Shown here piece after piece: positions 46,816-54,242 of a DNA stretch of 54,242 nt (position 1 is its first letter; each line of letters begins with the position of its first letter). The stretch is taken from positions 1 to 54,242 of the forward strand of contig JAUHWT010000025.1 of assembly GCA_030427145.1 (NCBI GenBank), written 5' to 3'. A model generated the notes under the pieces. It did not search any database. It was given only the letters and a program-made list of their open reading frames with translations, and had not been told where the DNA came from. Source of the DNA: Alphaproteobacteria bacterium (GTDB lineage: Bacteria; Pseudomonadota; Alphaproteobacteria; Rhodobacterales; Rhodobacteraceae). Both the position numbers and the translations under genes were made by a program.

Positions 46816-47826
46816 ATGCCGAAGGTGACGAATGCATTTGCCCGCGCCATGGCGCAGGCTGCGGGCATGACGCTCAGGGAGGACGGGGCGCTGATCTCCG
46901 GCGGGGTCGTGGTGCGCCGGATTTCGGAAACCTCCGATGACCAGCTGACCGATACGGACTATTTCGACCTTCTCGACTGGATCCGCCGTGAGCATGAGGA
47001 CGAGGTCGCACTGGTTGAGGCCTATGCGAAACTGATCCGCGTCGATGACATCGGCGTGCTCGGCCTCGCGATTAAAACCGCCCCCACGCTTCGCGCGTCG
47101 CTGGAACGTGTCGAACGCTACTGGCGGGTGGTCACGGACACGGCGGTCTACACGCTGGACCAGTCCGACGATCCGGCCCTTCTGGTCTTTGAGGCGCGCA
47201 CCGGCCACCATCCCGTTCTCGACTTCCGTAACGAGGGCGCGCTGGCCGGTTTCGCCCGAAACATGTACCGCTTCGTGGAAAGCGGCCTGGTCCTCGAATA
47301 CGTTACATTTCGCCACACCTGCCGCTGCGAACCCGGCCGCTACGCCGACCTGTTCGGCTGCCCCGTCCGGTTCGATGCGGACCGGAACGCCATAGCTCTC
47401 AGGTCATCCATGCTCGACCTGCCCAACCGGCTTGGCGATGCGGCGGTGTCGGATTTTCTGACCGCCCATCTCGAAACCGAAATAGGCCCGCTCACCCATG
47501 ACACTTCGGTTCGCGCCGACCTGCTTCGCCGTCTGACACCGGCGCTCAGTAACGGCCTGCCCCAGGCCGCGGACATCGCACGCGACATGGGCATGAGCGA
47601 ACGCACGCTCTACCGGCGCCTCGCCGACGAGGGTCTGACCTTCCGCGACGTGCTGACCGAGGCGCAATCCTCCCTCGCGCAGGAGCTTCTGCGCGAAAGC
47701 CGCAGTTCCATCGCCGAGATCGCCTTCCTCACCGGTTTCTCGGAACAGAGCACCTTCAGCCGCGCCTTCAAACGCTGGGTCGGCCAGGCCCCCGCCCAGT
47801 ACCGCCAGCAGCGCGAACCCGCCTGA
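46816..47826 (+). CDS. AraC-family transcriptional regulator
   Basis: A 336-residue regulator with an N-terminal arabinose-binding-like sensor domain (about residues 10-190) and a C-terminal double helix-turn-helix (about 230-330): AADIARDMGMSERTLYRRLA and IAEIAFLTGFSEQSTFSRAF. The type resembles OruR/ArgR-like AraC members. The start is uncertain: the ATG at 46816 gives MPKVTNAFAR, a usual start, but a TTG at 46747 is in frame. It follows the AhpD-DUF1348-PNPOx genes on the same strand and is a reasonable candidate to control them or the hemerythrin/FMN-reductase genes downstream. Confidence 0.88.
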   Translation: MPKVTNAFARAMAQAAGMTLREDGALISGGVVVRRISETSDDQLTDTDYFDLLDWIRREHEDEVALVEAYAKLIRVDDIGVLGLAIKTAPTLRASLERVERYWRVVTDTAVYTLDQSDDPALLVFEARTGHHPVLDFRNEGALAGFARNMYRFVESGLVLEYVTFRHTCRCEPGRYADLFGCPVRFDADRNAIALRSSMLDLPNRLGDAAVSDFLTAHLETEIGPLTHDTSVRADLLRRLTPALSNGLPQAADIARDMGMSERTLYRRLADEGLTFRDVLTEAQSSLAQELLRESRSSIAEIAFLTGFSEQSTFSRAFKRWVGQAPAQYRQQREPA

Positions 47827-47958
47827 ACCCACGGTTGGCAGAACCGGCCAGGCGCTTGTCAGAAACTGCCGATACGCCGACACACCCTGCGTCGTATTCA
47901 CTTTCCATCGCTGCCACACTGACACACCGGCGGCTCCACCAAACCGGAGGGCATCACA

Positions 47959-48150
47959 ATGCGTATGAGACACGACATCACCCAGGCCAAATCCCAAACC
48001 CCAACCGACGCGGGACGCAACACACCCCGCCACCCGCGCGGGGCGGAGATGGAGGATATGGTCTATCTTTTGATCATCACCGTCGCCATGGCCTGCATGA
48101 CCGGCATGCTGGCACTCATGGCCATTATTCCCGGCGCGGTGTTTGCCTGA
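47959..48150 (+). CDS. Small single-helix membrane protein, 63 residues
   Basis: A short protein with a hydrophilic, Arg/Thr-rich first half and one predicted membrane helix at about residues 34-60 (MVYLLIITVAMACMTGMLAL). GGAGG lies eight bases before the ATG, which supports real translation. I recognise no family. It sits between the AraC regulator and the hemerythrin-like gene on the same strand. Confidence 0.55.
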   Translation: MRMRHDITQAKSQTPTDAGRNTPRHPRGAEMEDMVYLLIITVAMACMTGMLALMAIIPGAVFA

Positions 48151-48282
48151 AGCCGGTCGCGAACGGGCGGCCAAACCGTCCGTCGTTGCCCCCCCCTTTC
48201 AGGTGCCGTCTTGCGGAGCGGAATGGAAAGGTTAGGTATCTCACGGATACCTCTCTTTCCACACGAACGCACGGACCCTTTC

Positions 48283-48840
48283 ATGCCCGATCTCTCCGCC
48301 CTGAAGGAACACGCCCGTCCCCGCGCCCCGAAAATACCCGGGGCCACCGACGCGCAGCGCGAGCAGGGCAGGTCGCTGGCCATGATCCACGCTATGCACC
48401 TCTCGGACATGGCCATGATCCGCCAGATGGTGGGGCGTATCGAGCACGACCGCAGCGCCGCCAAAGACCTCGCGGAGGCCGTGCCGGAACTCGCCATGAC
48501 CCAAAACCTGCGCAATTTCGGCGCGCTTTGCGGTCGGGAATGCAACAACCTGCTCTTCCACCACGGCGCGGAGGAGCATCACATGTTCCCGGCCCTGGAG
48601 GAACTTGGCGACACCGGTCTTCGCGCGGTGATCGCCAAACTCCGTGAGGAGCACGAGGTCATCCATGCGCTTCTGGAGGATCTCGGTAAGGGCGCCATGG
48701 CGGTGATGCAATCGCCGGATCCGTCAACATACGCGGCACTCAGGGACACGTTCGAGATGCTGGACGCGGCGATCCGGTCCCATTTCGGGTATGAGGAAAC
48801 GGAACTTCAGGAGGCGTTGGGCGTTTTTCAGGTTCTGTAA
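48283..48840 (+). CDS. Hemerythrin HHE domain protein
   Basis: A 185-residue four-helix-bundle protein with the ligand pattern of hemerythrin-like cation-binding domains: HAMHLSDMAMIRQM, LLFHHGAEEHHMFPAL, LREEHEVIHALL and SHFGYEETEL supply His and Glu for a di-iron site. Such proteins sense or bind oxygen, nitric oxide or iron. The ATG giving MPDLSAL is chosen; an in-frame extension of 24 codons is possible but is not conserved-looking. The FMN reductase gene follows after 21 bases and may share its transcript. Confidence 0.87.
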   Translation: MPDLSALKEHARPRAPKIPGATDAQREQGRSLAMIHAMHLSDMAMIRQMVGRIEHDRSAAKDLAEAVPELAMTQNLRNFGALCGRECNNLLFHHGAEEHHMFPALEELGDTGLRAVIAKLREEHEVIHALLEDLGKGAMAVMQSPDPSTYAALRDTFEMLDAAIRSHFGYEETELQEALGVFQVL

Positions 48841-48861
48841 CACTCTGAAAGGTAGCGAAAA

Positions 48862-49431
48862 ATGACACTGAAACTAAAGGTCATCACCGGCTCCACGCGA
48901 CCTGGCCGCAAGGGGCCGAAGGTCGCCGAATGGGTGAATGCCGCCGCCCGCGAACATGGCGGGTTTGAGGTGGAGGCGGTTGATCTCGCTGACTTTAATC
49001 TGCCCCTGCTTGATGAGGCCAGCCACCCGGCTGCACAGGATTACGAGCATGAACACACCAAACGCTGGAGCGCCGTGATCGACGATGCCGACGCGTTTGT
49101 ATTCGTCACCCCGGAATATGACTTTTACACCCCAGCTTCGCTGATCAACGCGGTCCAGTTCGTGTTTAAGGAGTGGGGTTACAAGGCGGCTGGTATTGTC
49201 AGCTATGGTGGCGTGTCCGGTGGTCTTCGCTCCGCTGAAACGCTGCGCCACATCCTGACGAATGTCGGCGTCATGCCGATCCCACAGGTCGTTCCGGCGC
49301 CGTTTTTCACCGGTTTTATCAATAATGACGGTGTGTTCGAGCCCAACGACGAAATGCGCAAGGGTGCCACCGGAATGTTCACCGAGCTGCAGAAATGGGC
49401 CGCCGCGCTCAAACCCCTGCGGAACGGCTGA
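48862..49431 (+). CDS. NAD(P)H-dependent FMN reductase
   Basis: A 189-residue flavodoxin-like reductase of the FMN_red family (quinone/azo/chromate reductase type). ITGSTRPGRKGPKVAEWV near residue 8 binds the FMN phosphate and FVTPEYDFYTPASLINAVQF near residue 80 is the family signature (usually PEYNxSxPxxLKNA). It probably reduces quinones, FMN or similar electrophiles in two-electron steps, fitting a redox-stress cluster with the hemerythrin-like gene 21 bases upstream. Confidence 0.9.
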   Translation: MTLKLKVITGSTRPGRKGPKVAEWVNAAAREHGGFEVEAVDLADFNLPLLDEASHPAAQDYEHEHTKRWSAVIDDADAFVFVTPEYDFYTPASLINAVQFVFKEWGYKAAGIVSYGGVSGGLRSAETLRHILTNVGVMPIPQVVPAPFFTGFINNDGVFEPNDEMRKGATGMFTELQKWAAALKPLRNG

Positions 49432-49617
49432 CACATTCCTTTCCCACACAAGCCGCAGGCGGAACCTGGTCGCCCGCGGCCAAATCGCAGCGGAAACTGT
49501 CTGTTTCCCGATCAGAGCCAAATTCTCCGATACCTTGTGCCTTCTGCCCTGTTGAGGTTTGACTGTTCCCACAACGCGCGTCCGACGCGGAGCTGACAAA
49601 AAACAGGGAGAACCACA

Positions 49618-50472
49618 TTGAGCGTTGAAGCCATTAAATCCGGAAACACCGCACTCGTGACCGGCGGGGCCGCCGGCATAGGTCTCGCCGCCGCCCGCCG
49701 GTTTGCAAAAGCTGGCATGACCGTAATCGTTCTCGATGTCCGGGACGAACTTTTTGCGGAGGCCGAAACAACCCTCCGTGACGATGGAGCCGCGGATGTC
49801 ATTACCCGCGCCGTTGACGTGTCGGACCGCCAGGCCGTTGAGGCCCTGCGCGATGAAATCGACGGACTGACCGGTGGTATCGACGTTCTGATGTGCAACG
49901 CGGGCGTGCAGCCCGGCAGCGATATTTTCGACACCACTGGAACCTGGGAGCGCATTCTCGGCGTTAATCTCGGCGGCATCGTCAATGTGTGCCAGGTGTT
50001 CGTTCCGGGCATGATGGAGCGGGGCAAACCCGGTCTTGTCATCAATACCGGCTCAAAACAGGGGATCACCGCGCCTCCGGGCGATCCGGCCTACAACATG
50101 TCAAAAGCGGCGGTGAAGGTCTTCACCGAGTCGCTGGCCCATCATTTGCGCGAATCCGGCTCGGCCCTGACCGCGCATCTGCTGATCCCAGGGTTCGTCT
50201 ATACCGACCTCACCCGTGGCGATCGGACGGAGAAACCGGCGGGAGCCTGGCTGCCGGATCAGGTCGCGGATTTCATGATGGAACGGCTGGAGGCGGGCGA
50301 CTTCTATATTCTTTGCCCCGACAATGACGTCCCGCGTGACCTCGATGAAAAGCGCATGGCCTGGGCGATGGGCGACATTATCGAAAACCGCCCACCCCTG
50401 TCCCGTTGGCATCCCGACTGGAAGGATGCGTTCGAGACGTATCTCCAAAATACGACGAGACCGGCCGTTTAG
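49618..50472 (+). CDS. Short-chain dehydrogenase/reductase
   Basis: A 284-residue classical SDR. VTGGAAGIGLAAARRFAKAG near residue 13 binds NAD(P). MCNAGVQPGSDI and PAYNMSKAAVKVF (catalytic Tyr-x3-Lys) are intact, and INTGSKQGITAP supplies the catalytic Ser region. The substrate is unknown. The first codon is TTG behind CAGGGAGAA. Its last four bases overlap the end of gntK on the opposite strand, so it converges on the idonate/gluconate genes but is not part of them. Confidence 0.88.
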   Translation: MSVEAIKSGNTALVTGGAAGIGLAAARRFAKAGMTVIVLDVRDELFAEAETTLRDDGAADVITRAVDVSDRQAVEALRDEIDGLTGGIDVLMCNAGVQPGSDIFDTTGTWERILGVNLGGIVNVCQVFVPGMMERGKPGLVINTGSKQGITAPPGDPAYNMSKAAVKVFTESLAHHLRESGSALTAHLLIPGFVYTDLTRGDRTEKPAGAWLPDQVADFMMERLEAGDFYILCPDNDVPRDLDEKRMAWAMGDIIENRPPLSRWHPDWKDAFETYLQNTTRPAV

Positions 50473-50978
50473 GACGCCTGCTGCCTCATCGACGGATCAG
50501 CGAGGATTGCCTCCACGACATCCTCCTGGGACCGGTCAATATCCACGGTGAGCGAAAGCTCATCGTTTTCCGGTGGCTCGAGGGTCTCAAACTGGCTGTC
50601 GAGAAGGCTGGTCGGCATGAAATGCCCCTCCCGCTCGCCCATGCGTTTTGCGATCACGTCACGGCTGCCGGCGAGATGGATGAACATTACCGGTTCGTTG
50701 ACGCCCTCGCGGATCCAGTGCCGGTAGATTTTACGAAGCGCGGAACACCCGATCAGTGTGACGCCGTCGCTTTCGGCCAGCGTCGCGGAAACCCGCGCCA
50801 GCCAGGGTGCGCGGTCACTGTCGTCCAGGGGCTCACCCCGCGACATTTTTGCAATGTTTGCAGGAGGATGCAGGTCGTCCCCGTCGATGAACACGGCGTT
50901 CATGTGACGCGCCAGCATGTTTCCGATGGACGTCTTGCCGCAGCCCGCGACGCCCATGACCACGAATTTCCGGGTCAT
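50469..50978 (-). CDS. gntK: Gluconokinase
   Basis: A 169-residue P-loop kinase phosphorylating gluconate to 6-phosphogluconate. GVAGCGKTSIGNMLA near residue 9 is the ATP loop, FIDGDDLHPPANIAKMSRG near residue 30 and PLDDSDRAPWL complete the GntK signature. The ATG overlaps the stop of idnO by four bases (ATGA), so the two are coupled. Its product enters edd/eda encoded in the same window. A longer frame upstream lies inside idnO and is not used. Confidence 0.94.
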   Translation of the reverse strand: MTRKFVVMGVAGCGKTSIGNMLARHMNAVFIDGDDLHPPANIAKMSRGEPLDDSDRAPWLARVSATLAESDGVTLIGCSALRKIYRHWIREGVNEPVMFIHLAGSRDVIAKRMGEREGHFMPTSLLDSQFETLEPPENDELSLTVDIDRSQEDVVEAILADPSMRQQAS

Positions 50979-51742
50979 ACGCAGGCCGCCATGCCGCCAT
51001 CCACGAAGAGGGTATGGCCGTTCACGAACGACGATGCCGCGGAGGACAGGAACACACACGCCCCGACCAGTTCCTCGACATTGCCCCAGCGGCCCGCAGG
51101 TGTGCGTTTCTCAAGCCACGCGCTGAACTCCGGATCGTCCACCAGAGCCTGGTTCAGCGGTGTTTTGAAATACCCCGGCGCCAGACCGTTGCACTGAAGC
51201 CCGTGCTTGGCCCAGTCGGTCGCCATGCCCTTGGTCAGGTTCGCAACGGCCCCTTTGGTCGCCGTGTAAGGCGCGATGCCGGGACGGGCGAGGGCGGTCT
51301 GGATCGAGCAGATATTGATGATTTTGCCGGCCTTCCGGTCGATCATGTGACGCGCCACGGCCTGTCCCACATGGAAAACGGAGGCGATATTTGTCTGAAG
51401 CAGCCGCTCAAACGCATCCGCCGGGAAGTCTTCCAGCGGTGTCCGGTGCTGCATGCCCGCGTTGTTGACCAGAATGTCTATCGGGCCTTTTTCCTTTTCA
51501 AAACCGTCAATTGCCGCACGCACGCCGTCATGGTCGGTCACGTCGAAGGCCAGAATTTCAACCTCACCGCCGCTCTCGCGGAGCGCGGCGGCCGCAGCCT
51601 CGAGCTTGCCCGCGTCGCGTCCGTTCAGGACAATCGACGCTCCGGCCTCCTGGAGGCCTTTGGCCAGTGCGAAACCGATGCCCTGGGAGGATCCGGTTAC
51701 AAGAGCCCGCTTCGCGGTCAGGTCAAACAGGGCGGTGCTCAT
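50975..51742 (-). CDS. idnO: Gluconate 5-dehydrogenase (5-keto-D-gluconate reductase)
   Basis: A 255-residue classical SDR. VTGSSQGIGFALAKGLQEAG near residue 15 binds NAD(P)H. The segment NNAGMQHRTPLEDFP near residue 90 is typical of IdnO/Gno enzymes, and APYTATKGAVANL holds the Tyr-x3-Lys pair. It reduces 5-ketogluconate from idonate oxidation to D-gluconate, the substrate of the overlapping gntK. It starts 122 bases from divergent idnD, so the gap probably holds a shared promoter region. Confidence 0.92.
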   Translation of the reverse strand: MSTALFDLTAKRALVTGSSQGIGFALAKGLQEAGASIVLNGRDAGKLEAAAAALRESGGEVEILAFDVTDHDGVRAAIDGFEKEKGPIDILVNNAGMQHRTPLEDFPADAFERLLQTNIASVFHVGQAVARHMIDRKAGKIINICSIQTALARPGIAPYTATKGAVANLTKGMATDWAKHGLQCNGLAPGYFKTPLNQALVDDPEFSAWLEKRTPAGRWGNVEELVGACVFLSSAASSFVNGHTLFVDGGMAACV

Positions 51743-51864
51743 TCAGGGCCTCTTTCAATTTCGGCTGGATCAGGTGACACCGGTCTTGTTTTCGAACGCG
51801 CCTAAAGTCAAGGTGCGCGCGCAGATGGGATCGCTTTGATTTCCGGGGTTTGAGGGGCAGTAAG

Positions 51865-52893
51865 ATGAAAACGGTAGTCATTCATGAGGCGCATGACCTG
51901 CGGGTCGAGGACCGGGAGCCGGCGGTGATCGGAGAGGGGCAGGTGCTGGTGCGGATGGCGGCTGGCGGAATTTGTGGCTCGGATCTGCATTACTACCACA
52001 ATGGCGGGTTCGGGGCGGTGCGGCTGCGGGAGCCCATGATTTTGGGGCATGAGGTGGCTGGATACGTGGTTGAAACGGGGCCTGGCGTGACGGGGCTGGA
52101 GCCTGGTCAGCTCGTGGCCGTGTCACCCTCAAGGCCCTGTAAAAACTGCAAATTTTGCGCCGAGGCCATGTTTAACCAGTGCCTCAACATGCGCTTTTAC
52201 GGCTCCGCGATGCCGTTTCCTCATATTCAGGGGGCGTTTCGGGAGATGCTGGTGGCTGAGGCGGAGCAGTGTGTGCCGGCGGATGGGCTGACGCCGGGGG
52301 AGGCGGCGATGGCGGAGCCCCTGGCGGTGACGCTGCACGCGACGCGTAAGCTGCGGAATTTGCTGGGAAAATCGGTGCTGGTGACCGGGTGCGGGCCGAT
52401 TGGGATCCTGTCGATCCTGGCGGCACGCAGAGCGGGCGCGGACAGGGTGGTGGCGACGGATCTTTCGGCGTTTACACTGGAGTTTGCCAGGGCCGCCGGT
52501 GCCGATGAGGTCATTGATTTGTCCAATGATTCCAACGGCCTGGACCGGTTCACGGCGGATAAGGGGACGTTCGATATCCTCTATGAATGCTCGGGCGCGG
52601 TGCCGGCTCTGACGGCTGGAATTGGGGCGATGCGGCCGGGGGGGACGGTGATGCAGCTGGGGATGAGTGGGGACATGAATCTGCCGGTTTTGTCCATTAT
52701 TTCCAAGGAGTTATCCCTTCAGGGGTCGTTCCGGTTCCATGATGAGTTTGCCACGGGCGTGAGCCTGATGCAAAAGGGGCTGATTGACGTCAAACCATTG
52801 ATTACGCACACAAAAAACCTGGACGACGCCGTTCAGGCTTTTGACCTGGCCGGGGACAGAAAACAGGCGATGAAGGTCCAGCTGGCCTTCTGA
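51865..52893 (+). CDS. idnD: L-idonate 5-dehydrogenase
   Basis: A 342-residue zinc-dependent medium-chain dehydrogenase oxidising L-idonate to 5-ketogluconate. The catalytic zinc ligands are in GGICGSDLHYYHNG (Cys) and ILGHEVAG (His-Glu). The structural zinc Cys cluster is CKNCKFCAEAMFNQC, and the cofactor loop VTGCGPIGILSIL lies near residue 175. HYYHNGGFG is typical of IdnD. The ATG follows GAGGGGCAG; a TTG five codons earlier is less likely. Codon choice is visibly G-rich compared with upstream genes. Its stop codon directly precedes a tandem repeat tract, and no terminator is seen. Confidence 0.92.
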   Translation: MKTVVIHEAHDLRVEDREPAVIGEGQVLVRMAAGGICGSDLHYYHNGGFGAVRLREPMILGHEVAGYVVETGPGVTGLEPGQLVAVSPSRPCKNCKFCAEAMFNQCLNMRFYGSAMPFPHIQGAFREMLVAEAEQCVPADGLTPGEAAMAEPLAVTLHATRKLRNLLGKSVLVTGCGPIGILSILAARRAGADRVVATDLSAFTLEFARAAGADEVIDLSNDSNGLDRFTADKGTFDILYECSGAVPALTAGIGAMRPGGTVMQLGMSGDMNLPVLSIISKELSLQGSFRFHDEFATGVSLMQKGLIDVKPLITHTKNLDDAVQAFDLAGDRKQAMKVQLAF

Positions 52894-52894
52894 G

Positions 52895-52999
52895 TGGCAC
52901 GGATTGTGCGAAAAGTGGCACAGATGTGCAGGGATTTGGCACAGATTGTGAGTCAAATGGCACAGATTGCACGGGGTTTGGCCAAAAATGGCCGAAATT
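52895..52999. repeat. Tandem 21-bp repeat tract (four clear units plus one decayed)
   Basis: Units begin at 52895, 52916, 52937, 52958 and 52979, each exactly 21 bases long. The common start is TGGCAC(A/G)GAT(T)GTG; units 1 to 3 contain a small dyad (CAC-N4/5-GTG). Only the TGGC start and spacing persist in unit 5. In the plus frame beginning with the GTG at 52894, the tract encodes seven-residue repeats of the form xAQIxxx, and the frame stays open into antisense of the next gene. It lies immediately after the idnD stop, at the edge of the AT-richer region. Confidence 0.85.
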
Positions 53000-53063
53000 G
53001 GGGGTGGTTTGGGTGGTTGTTCAAGCTAAACCTGCGACCTGTGCCTAATTGTATCGTTAGATG

Positions 53064-54146
53064 CTACAATGAACGTATTCGAGGTTCATTGGGCGCCACA
53101 TTGTCGATTTCCACGATTTCCTCTTTGATGCACTCTGTCACAGATTTGTTCACGGCCAGACTGGCATCCAGTTTGCTTTGGTCAAATTCGCGTCTCAGAA
53201 TTATCGGTCGTTCTGCTTTGATGGCTTTCCCAAATGCAAGAAACTCATACCGTCCCAAGTTTGGTATTAGGCGCGTATGCTGGCTGCTGTACACACTCTC
53301 CAAAAAGTTGAGACTGGTTTGGTCTATCAGGCTATGTGTCAAAAACGTGTTGCATTGAGATAAAATTGTTTTGCTGACGAGAGCTGACCGCTGGGTTATG
53401 ACTAGCAGCCCAACTCCGTATTTCCTACCTTGTAGGGCAATTTGTCCGATCCTTTCGACAACCCATTTGGTTTCGCCATCAAAACCACTGCCATAGGGTT
53501 CAGGCACAATCGTGTGGGCCTCCTCAAGACATAGAAAGACTTGCCTAGCGCGTCTATTTGCTTTCGCCCAATTCATAATTGATGAGAGATAAATTTCGGT
53601 GAGACGAAGTCCTGCTTTCGAATTCGAGATGTCAGAAAGTTCGAAAATTGCTAGGTTACAGTCATCCCCGGCCAAAAATTCACCGATGGTTTTTGATGTA
53701 TCAGCGCGGATTTCGTCGAGAATTCCCCTTAGTTTTCTTTTTTCTTCGCCGGCTTTGAAGCCCAGAGAATCGATAGCTGCTAAAAGGCCTTCGATGTTTT
53801 TGGCCTTATTCGGATCAGGTGCGGGATAAATGGGATTCAAGTCACTGAGACGACTTCTGTAATCGCCGGTAAAATCTACGCAAAAAACTTTCACTCCACC
53901 ACGTATCGCATTTCTAACTAGGTCCAGCGCGACTTCTGTCTTACCCGTTCCAGTGACACCCAATATGGCGGTGTGATATTCAACAAGCTCGTCCAAACGG
54001 GCTATAGCGTCTATATTCGTCGATGGAACGCGTCCTATTCTGAACTCGCGCTCTCCCAGCAACGCCTCCTCGAATTTTCTTGAAGCTGCCGAAAACAACG
54101 GAGTGTTCATTGTGGGTGACCTGCCCCCCGGTGGTCCCTCGTTCAT
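53064..54146 (-). CDS. HerA-like (DUF87) ATPase
   Basis: A 360-residue P-loop ATPase of the HerA/FtsK superfamily. Walker A GVTGTGKT is at residues 63-70, Walker B VFLCLEEAH at 203-211, and GRKYGVGLLVITQR with SKTILSQCNTFLTH (about 240-271) is the HerA arginine-finger/sensor region. The N-terminal HAS-barrel is short (about 50 residues: FRIGRVPSTN) and no extra domain is present. HerA proteins are hexameric DNA translocases paired with nucleases (NurA) or, in phage defence, with SIR2 or other effectors. The gene is clearly AT-richer than its neighbours, suggesting transfer. The start overlaps an upstream frame by ATGA; an internal ATG at 54110 is an alternative. Confidence 0.8.
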   Translation of the reverse strand: MNEGPPGGRSPTMNTPLFSAASRKFEEALLGEREFRIGRVPSTNIDAIARLDELVEYHTAILGVTGTGKTEVALDLVRNAIRGGVKVFCVDFTGDYRSRLSDLNPIYPAPDPNKAKNIEGLLAAIDSLGFKAGEEKRKLRGILDEIRADTSKTIGEFLAGDDCNLAIFELSDISNSKAGLRLTEIYLSSIMNWAKANRRARQVFLCLEEAHTIVPEPYGSGFDGETKWVVERIGQIALQGRKYGVGLLVITQRSALVSKTILSQCNTFLTHSLIDQTSLNFLESVYSSQHTRLIPNLGRYEFLAFGKAIKAERPIILRREFDQSKLDASLAVNKSVTECIKEEIVEIDNVAPNEPRIRSL

Positions 54147-54241
54147 AACGAGAGTCTGCGGGTTTGATTTTGATAGTCATGGGTTTTGGCTTGGGCAAGC
54201 GCGCCGGGCGCGGAGCCCTCAAATTGCTCAAGCGCTCGGCG
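54143..54241 (-). CDS. Possible C-terminal end of a gene upstream of the HerA-like ATPase (partial)
   Basis: A frame entering from the right edge runs 32 codons to a TGA that overlaps the ATPase ATG (ATGA). The visible end reads ALEQFEGSAPGALAQAK and then ...TRRLSL. Such overlaps are common between cotranscribed partners, so this could be the partner of the ATPase. It is too short to identify, its composition is GC-rich unlike the ATPase, and another frame is open over the same bases, so it may be spurious. Confidence 0.3.
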   Translation of the reverse strand, partial: RRALEQFEGSAPGALAQAKTHDYQNQTRRLSL

Positions 54242-54242
54242 C

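Noticed and set aside
52958..52972. TGGCACAGATTGCAC resembles a sigma-54 (-24/-12) promoter.
   Set aside because: Only three bases separate TGGCAC from TTGCA instead of five, and it is one unit of the 21-bp repeat, so the likeness is incidental.
52895..52999. Tandem repeats considered as a CRISPR array.
   Set aside because: The units are contiguous 21-mers with no unique spacers, and there are no cas genes in the window.
52894..53358. A 154-codon frame beginning with the heptad repeats and running rightward.
   Set aside because: Beyond about residue 57 it is antisense to the HerA-like gene and has no protein character. Only the repeat part is kept, as a finding.
53980..54231. An 83-codon frame at the right edge overlapping the start of the HerA-like gene.
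   Set aside because: Most of it is antisense-phase overlap with the ATPase N-terminus in another frame of the same strand, and the peptide has no recognisable features.

Overview
This GC-rich, gene-dense chromosomal window comes from an alphaproteobacterium, most likely a member of the Rhodobacterales/Rhodobacteraceae (inferred from gene content and protein style; not tested by search). Supporting signs are the aglR-aglEFGAK alpha-glucoside locus joined to an Entner-Doudoroff gene set, an intracellular PHB depolymerase, fused pntA plus pntB, and a ynjBCD-type transporter. Almost everything reads as ordinary chromosome. The exception is the right edge (about 52.9-54.2 kb), where a tandem 21-bp repeat leads into a visibly more AT-rich HerA-like ATPase gene.

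Left part (0-9.2 kb): a glutathione transferase-like gene, phaZ, a methionine aminopeptidase, a CaCA cation antiporter, a periplasmic SLT70-type lytic transglycosylase, a DMT transporter coupled to mnmD, and a divergent FAD oxidoreductase resembling the second half of MnmC. From 9.3 to 16 kb lie smc, galE, a WecA/MraY-type sugar-phosphate transferase and an uppS-type prenyltransferase, which together suggest polyprenyl-linked glycan synthesis.

The centre (16-32.2 kb) is a large sugar catabolon. A GH1 beta-glucosidase overlaps the LacI-type repressor aglR. Divergent from them run aglE, aglF, aglG, aglA, aglK, a PfkB sugar kinase, zwf, pgl, edd, eda and pgi. Alpha-glucosides would be imported by AglEFGK and hydrolysed by AglA. 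Glucose and fructose units would then be phosphorylated and sent through 6-phosphogluconate and KDPG to pyruvate and glyceraldehyde-3-phosphate. Two similar palindromes between aglR and aglE are probable AglR operators.

From 32 to 43.9 kb lie a universal stress protein, an RluA-family pseudouridine synthase, pntAB facing a tandem terminator, a BASS-like membrane protein, a previously uncalled 44-residue lipoprotein, a ynjBCD-type ABC transporter, a second methionine aminopeptidase, sfsA, a short CinA-like protein and tRNA-Leu(UAA). From 44 to 50.5 kb there is a CPBP protease, a redox/stress-flavoured cluster (AhpD-like, DUF1348, PNPOx-like, AraC regulator, 63-residue membrane protein, hemerythrin-like, FMN reductase) and an SDR. 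From 50.5 to 52.9 kb an L-idonate/gluconate module (gntK, idnO, divergent idnD) also delivers 6-phosphogluconate, the branch metabolite of the central catabolon.
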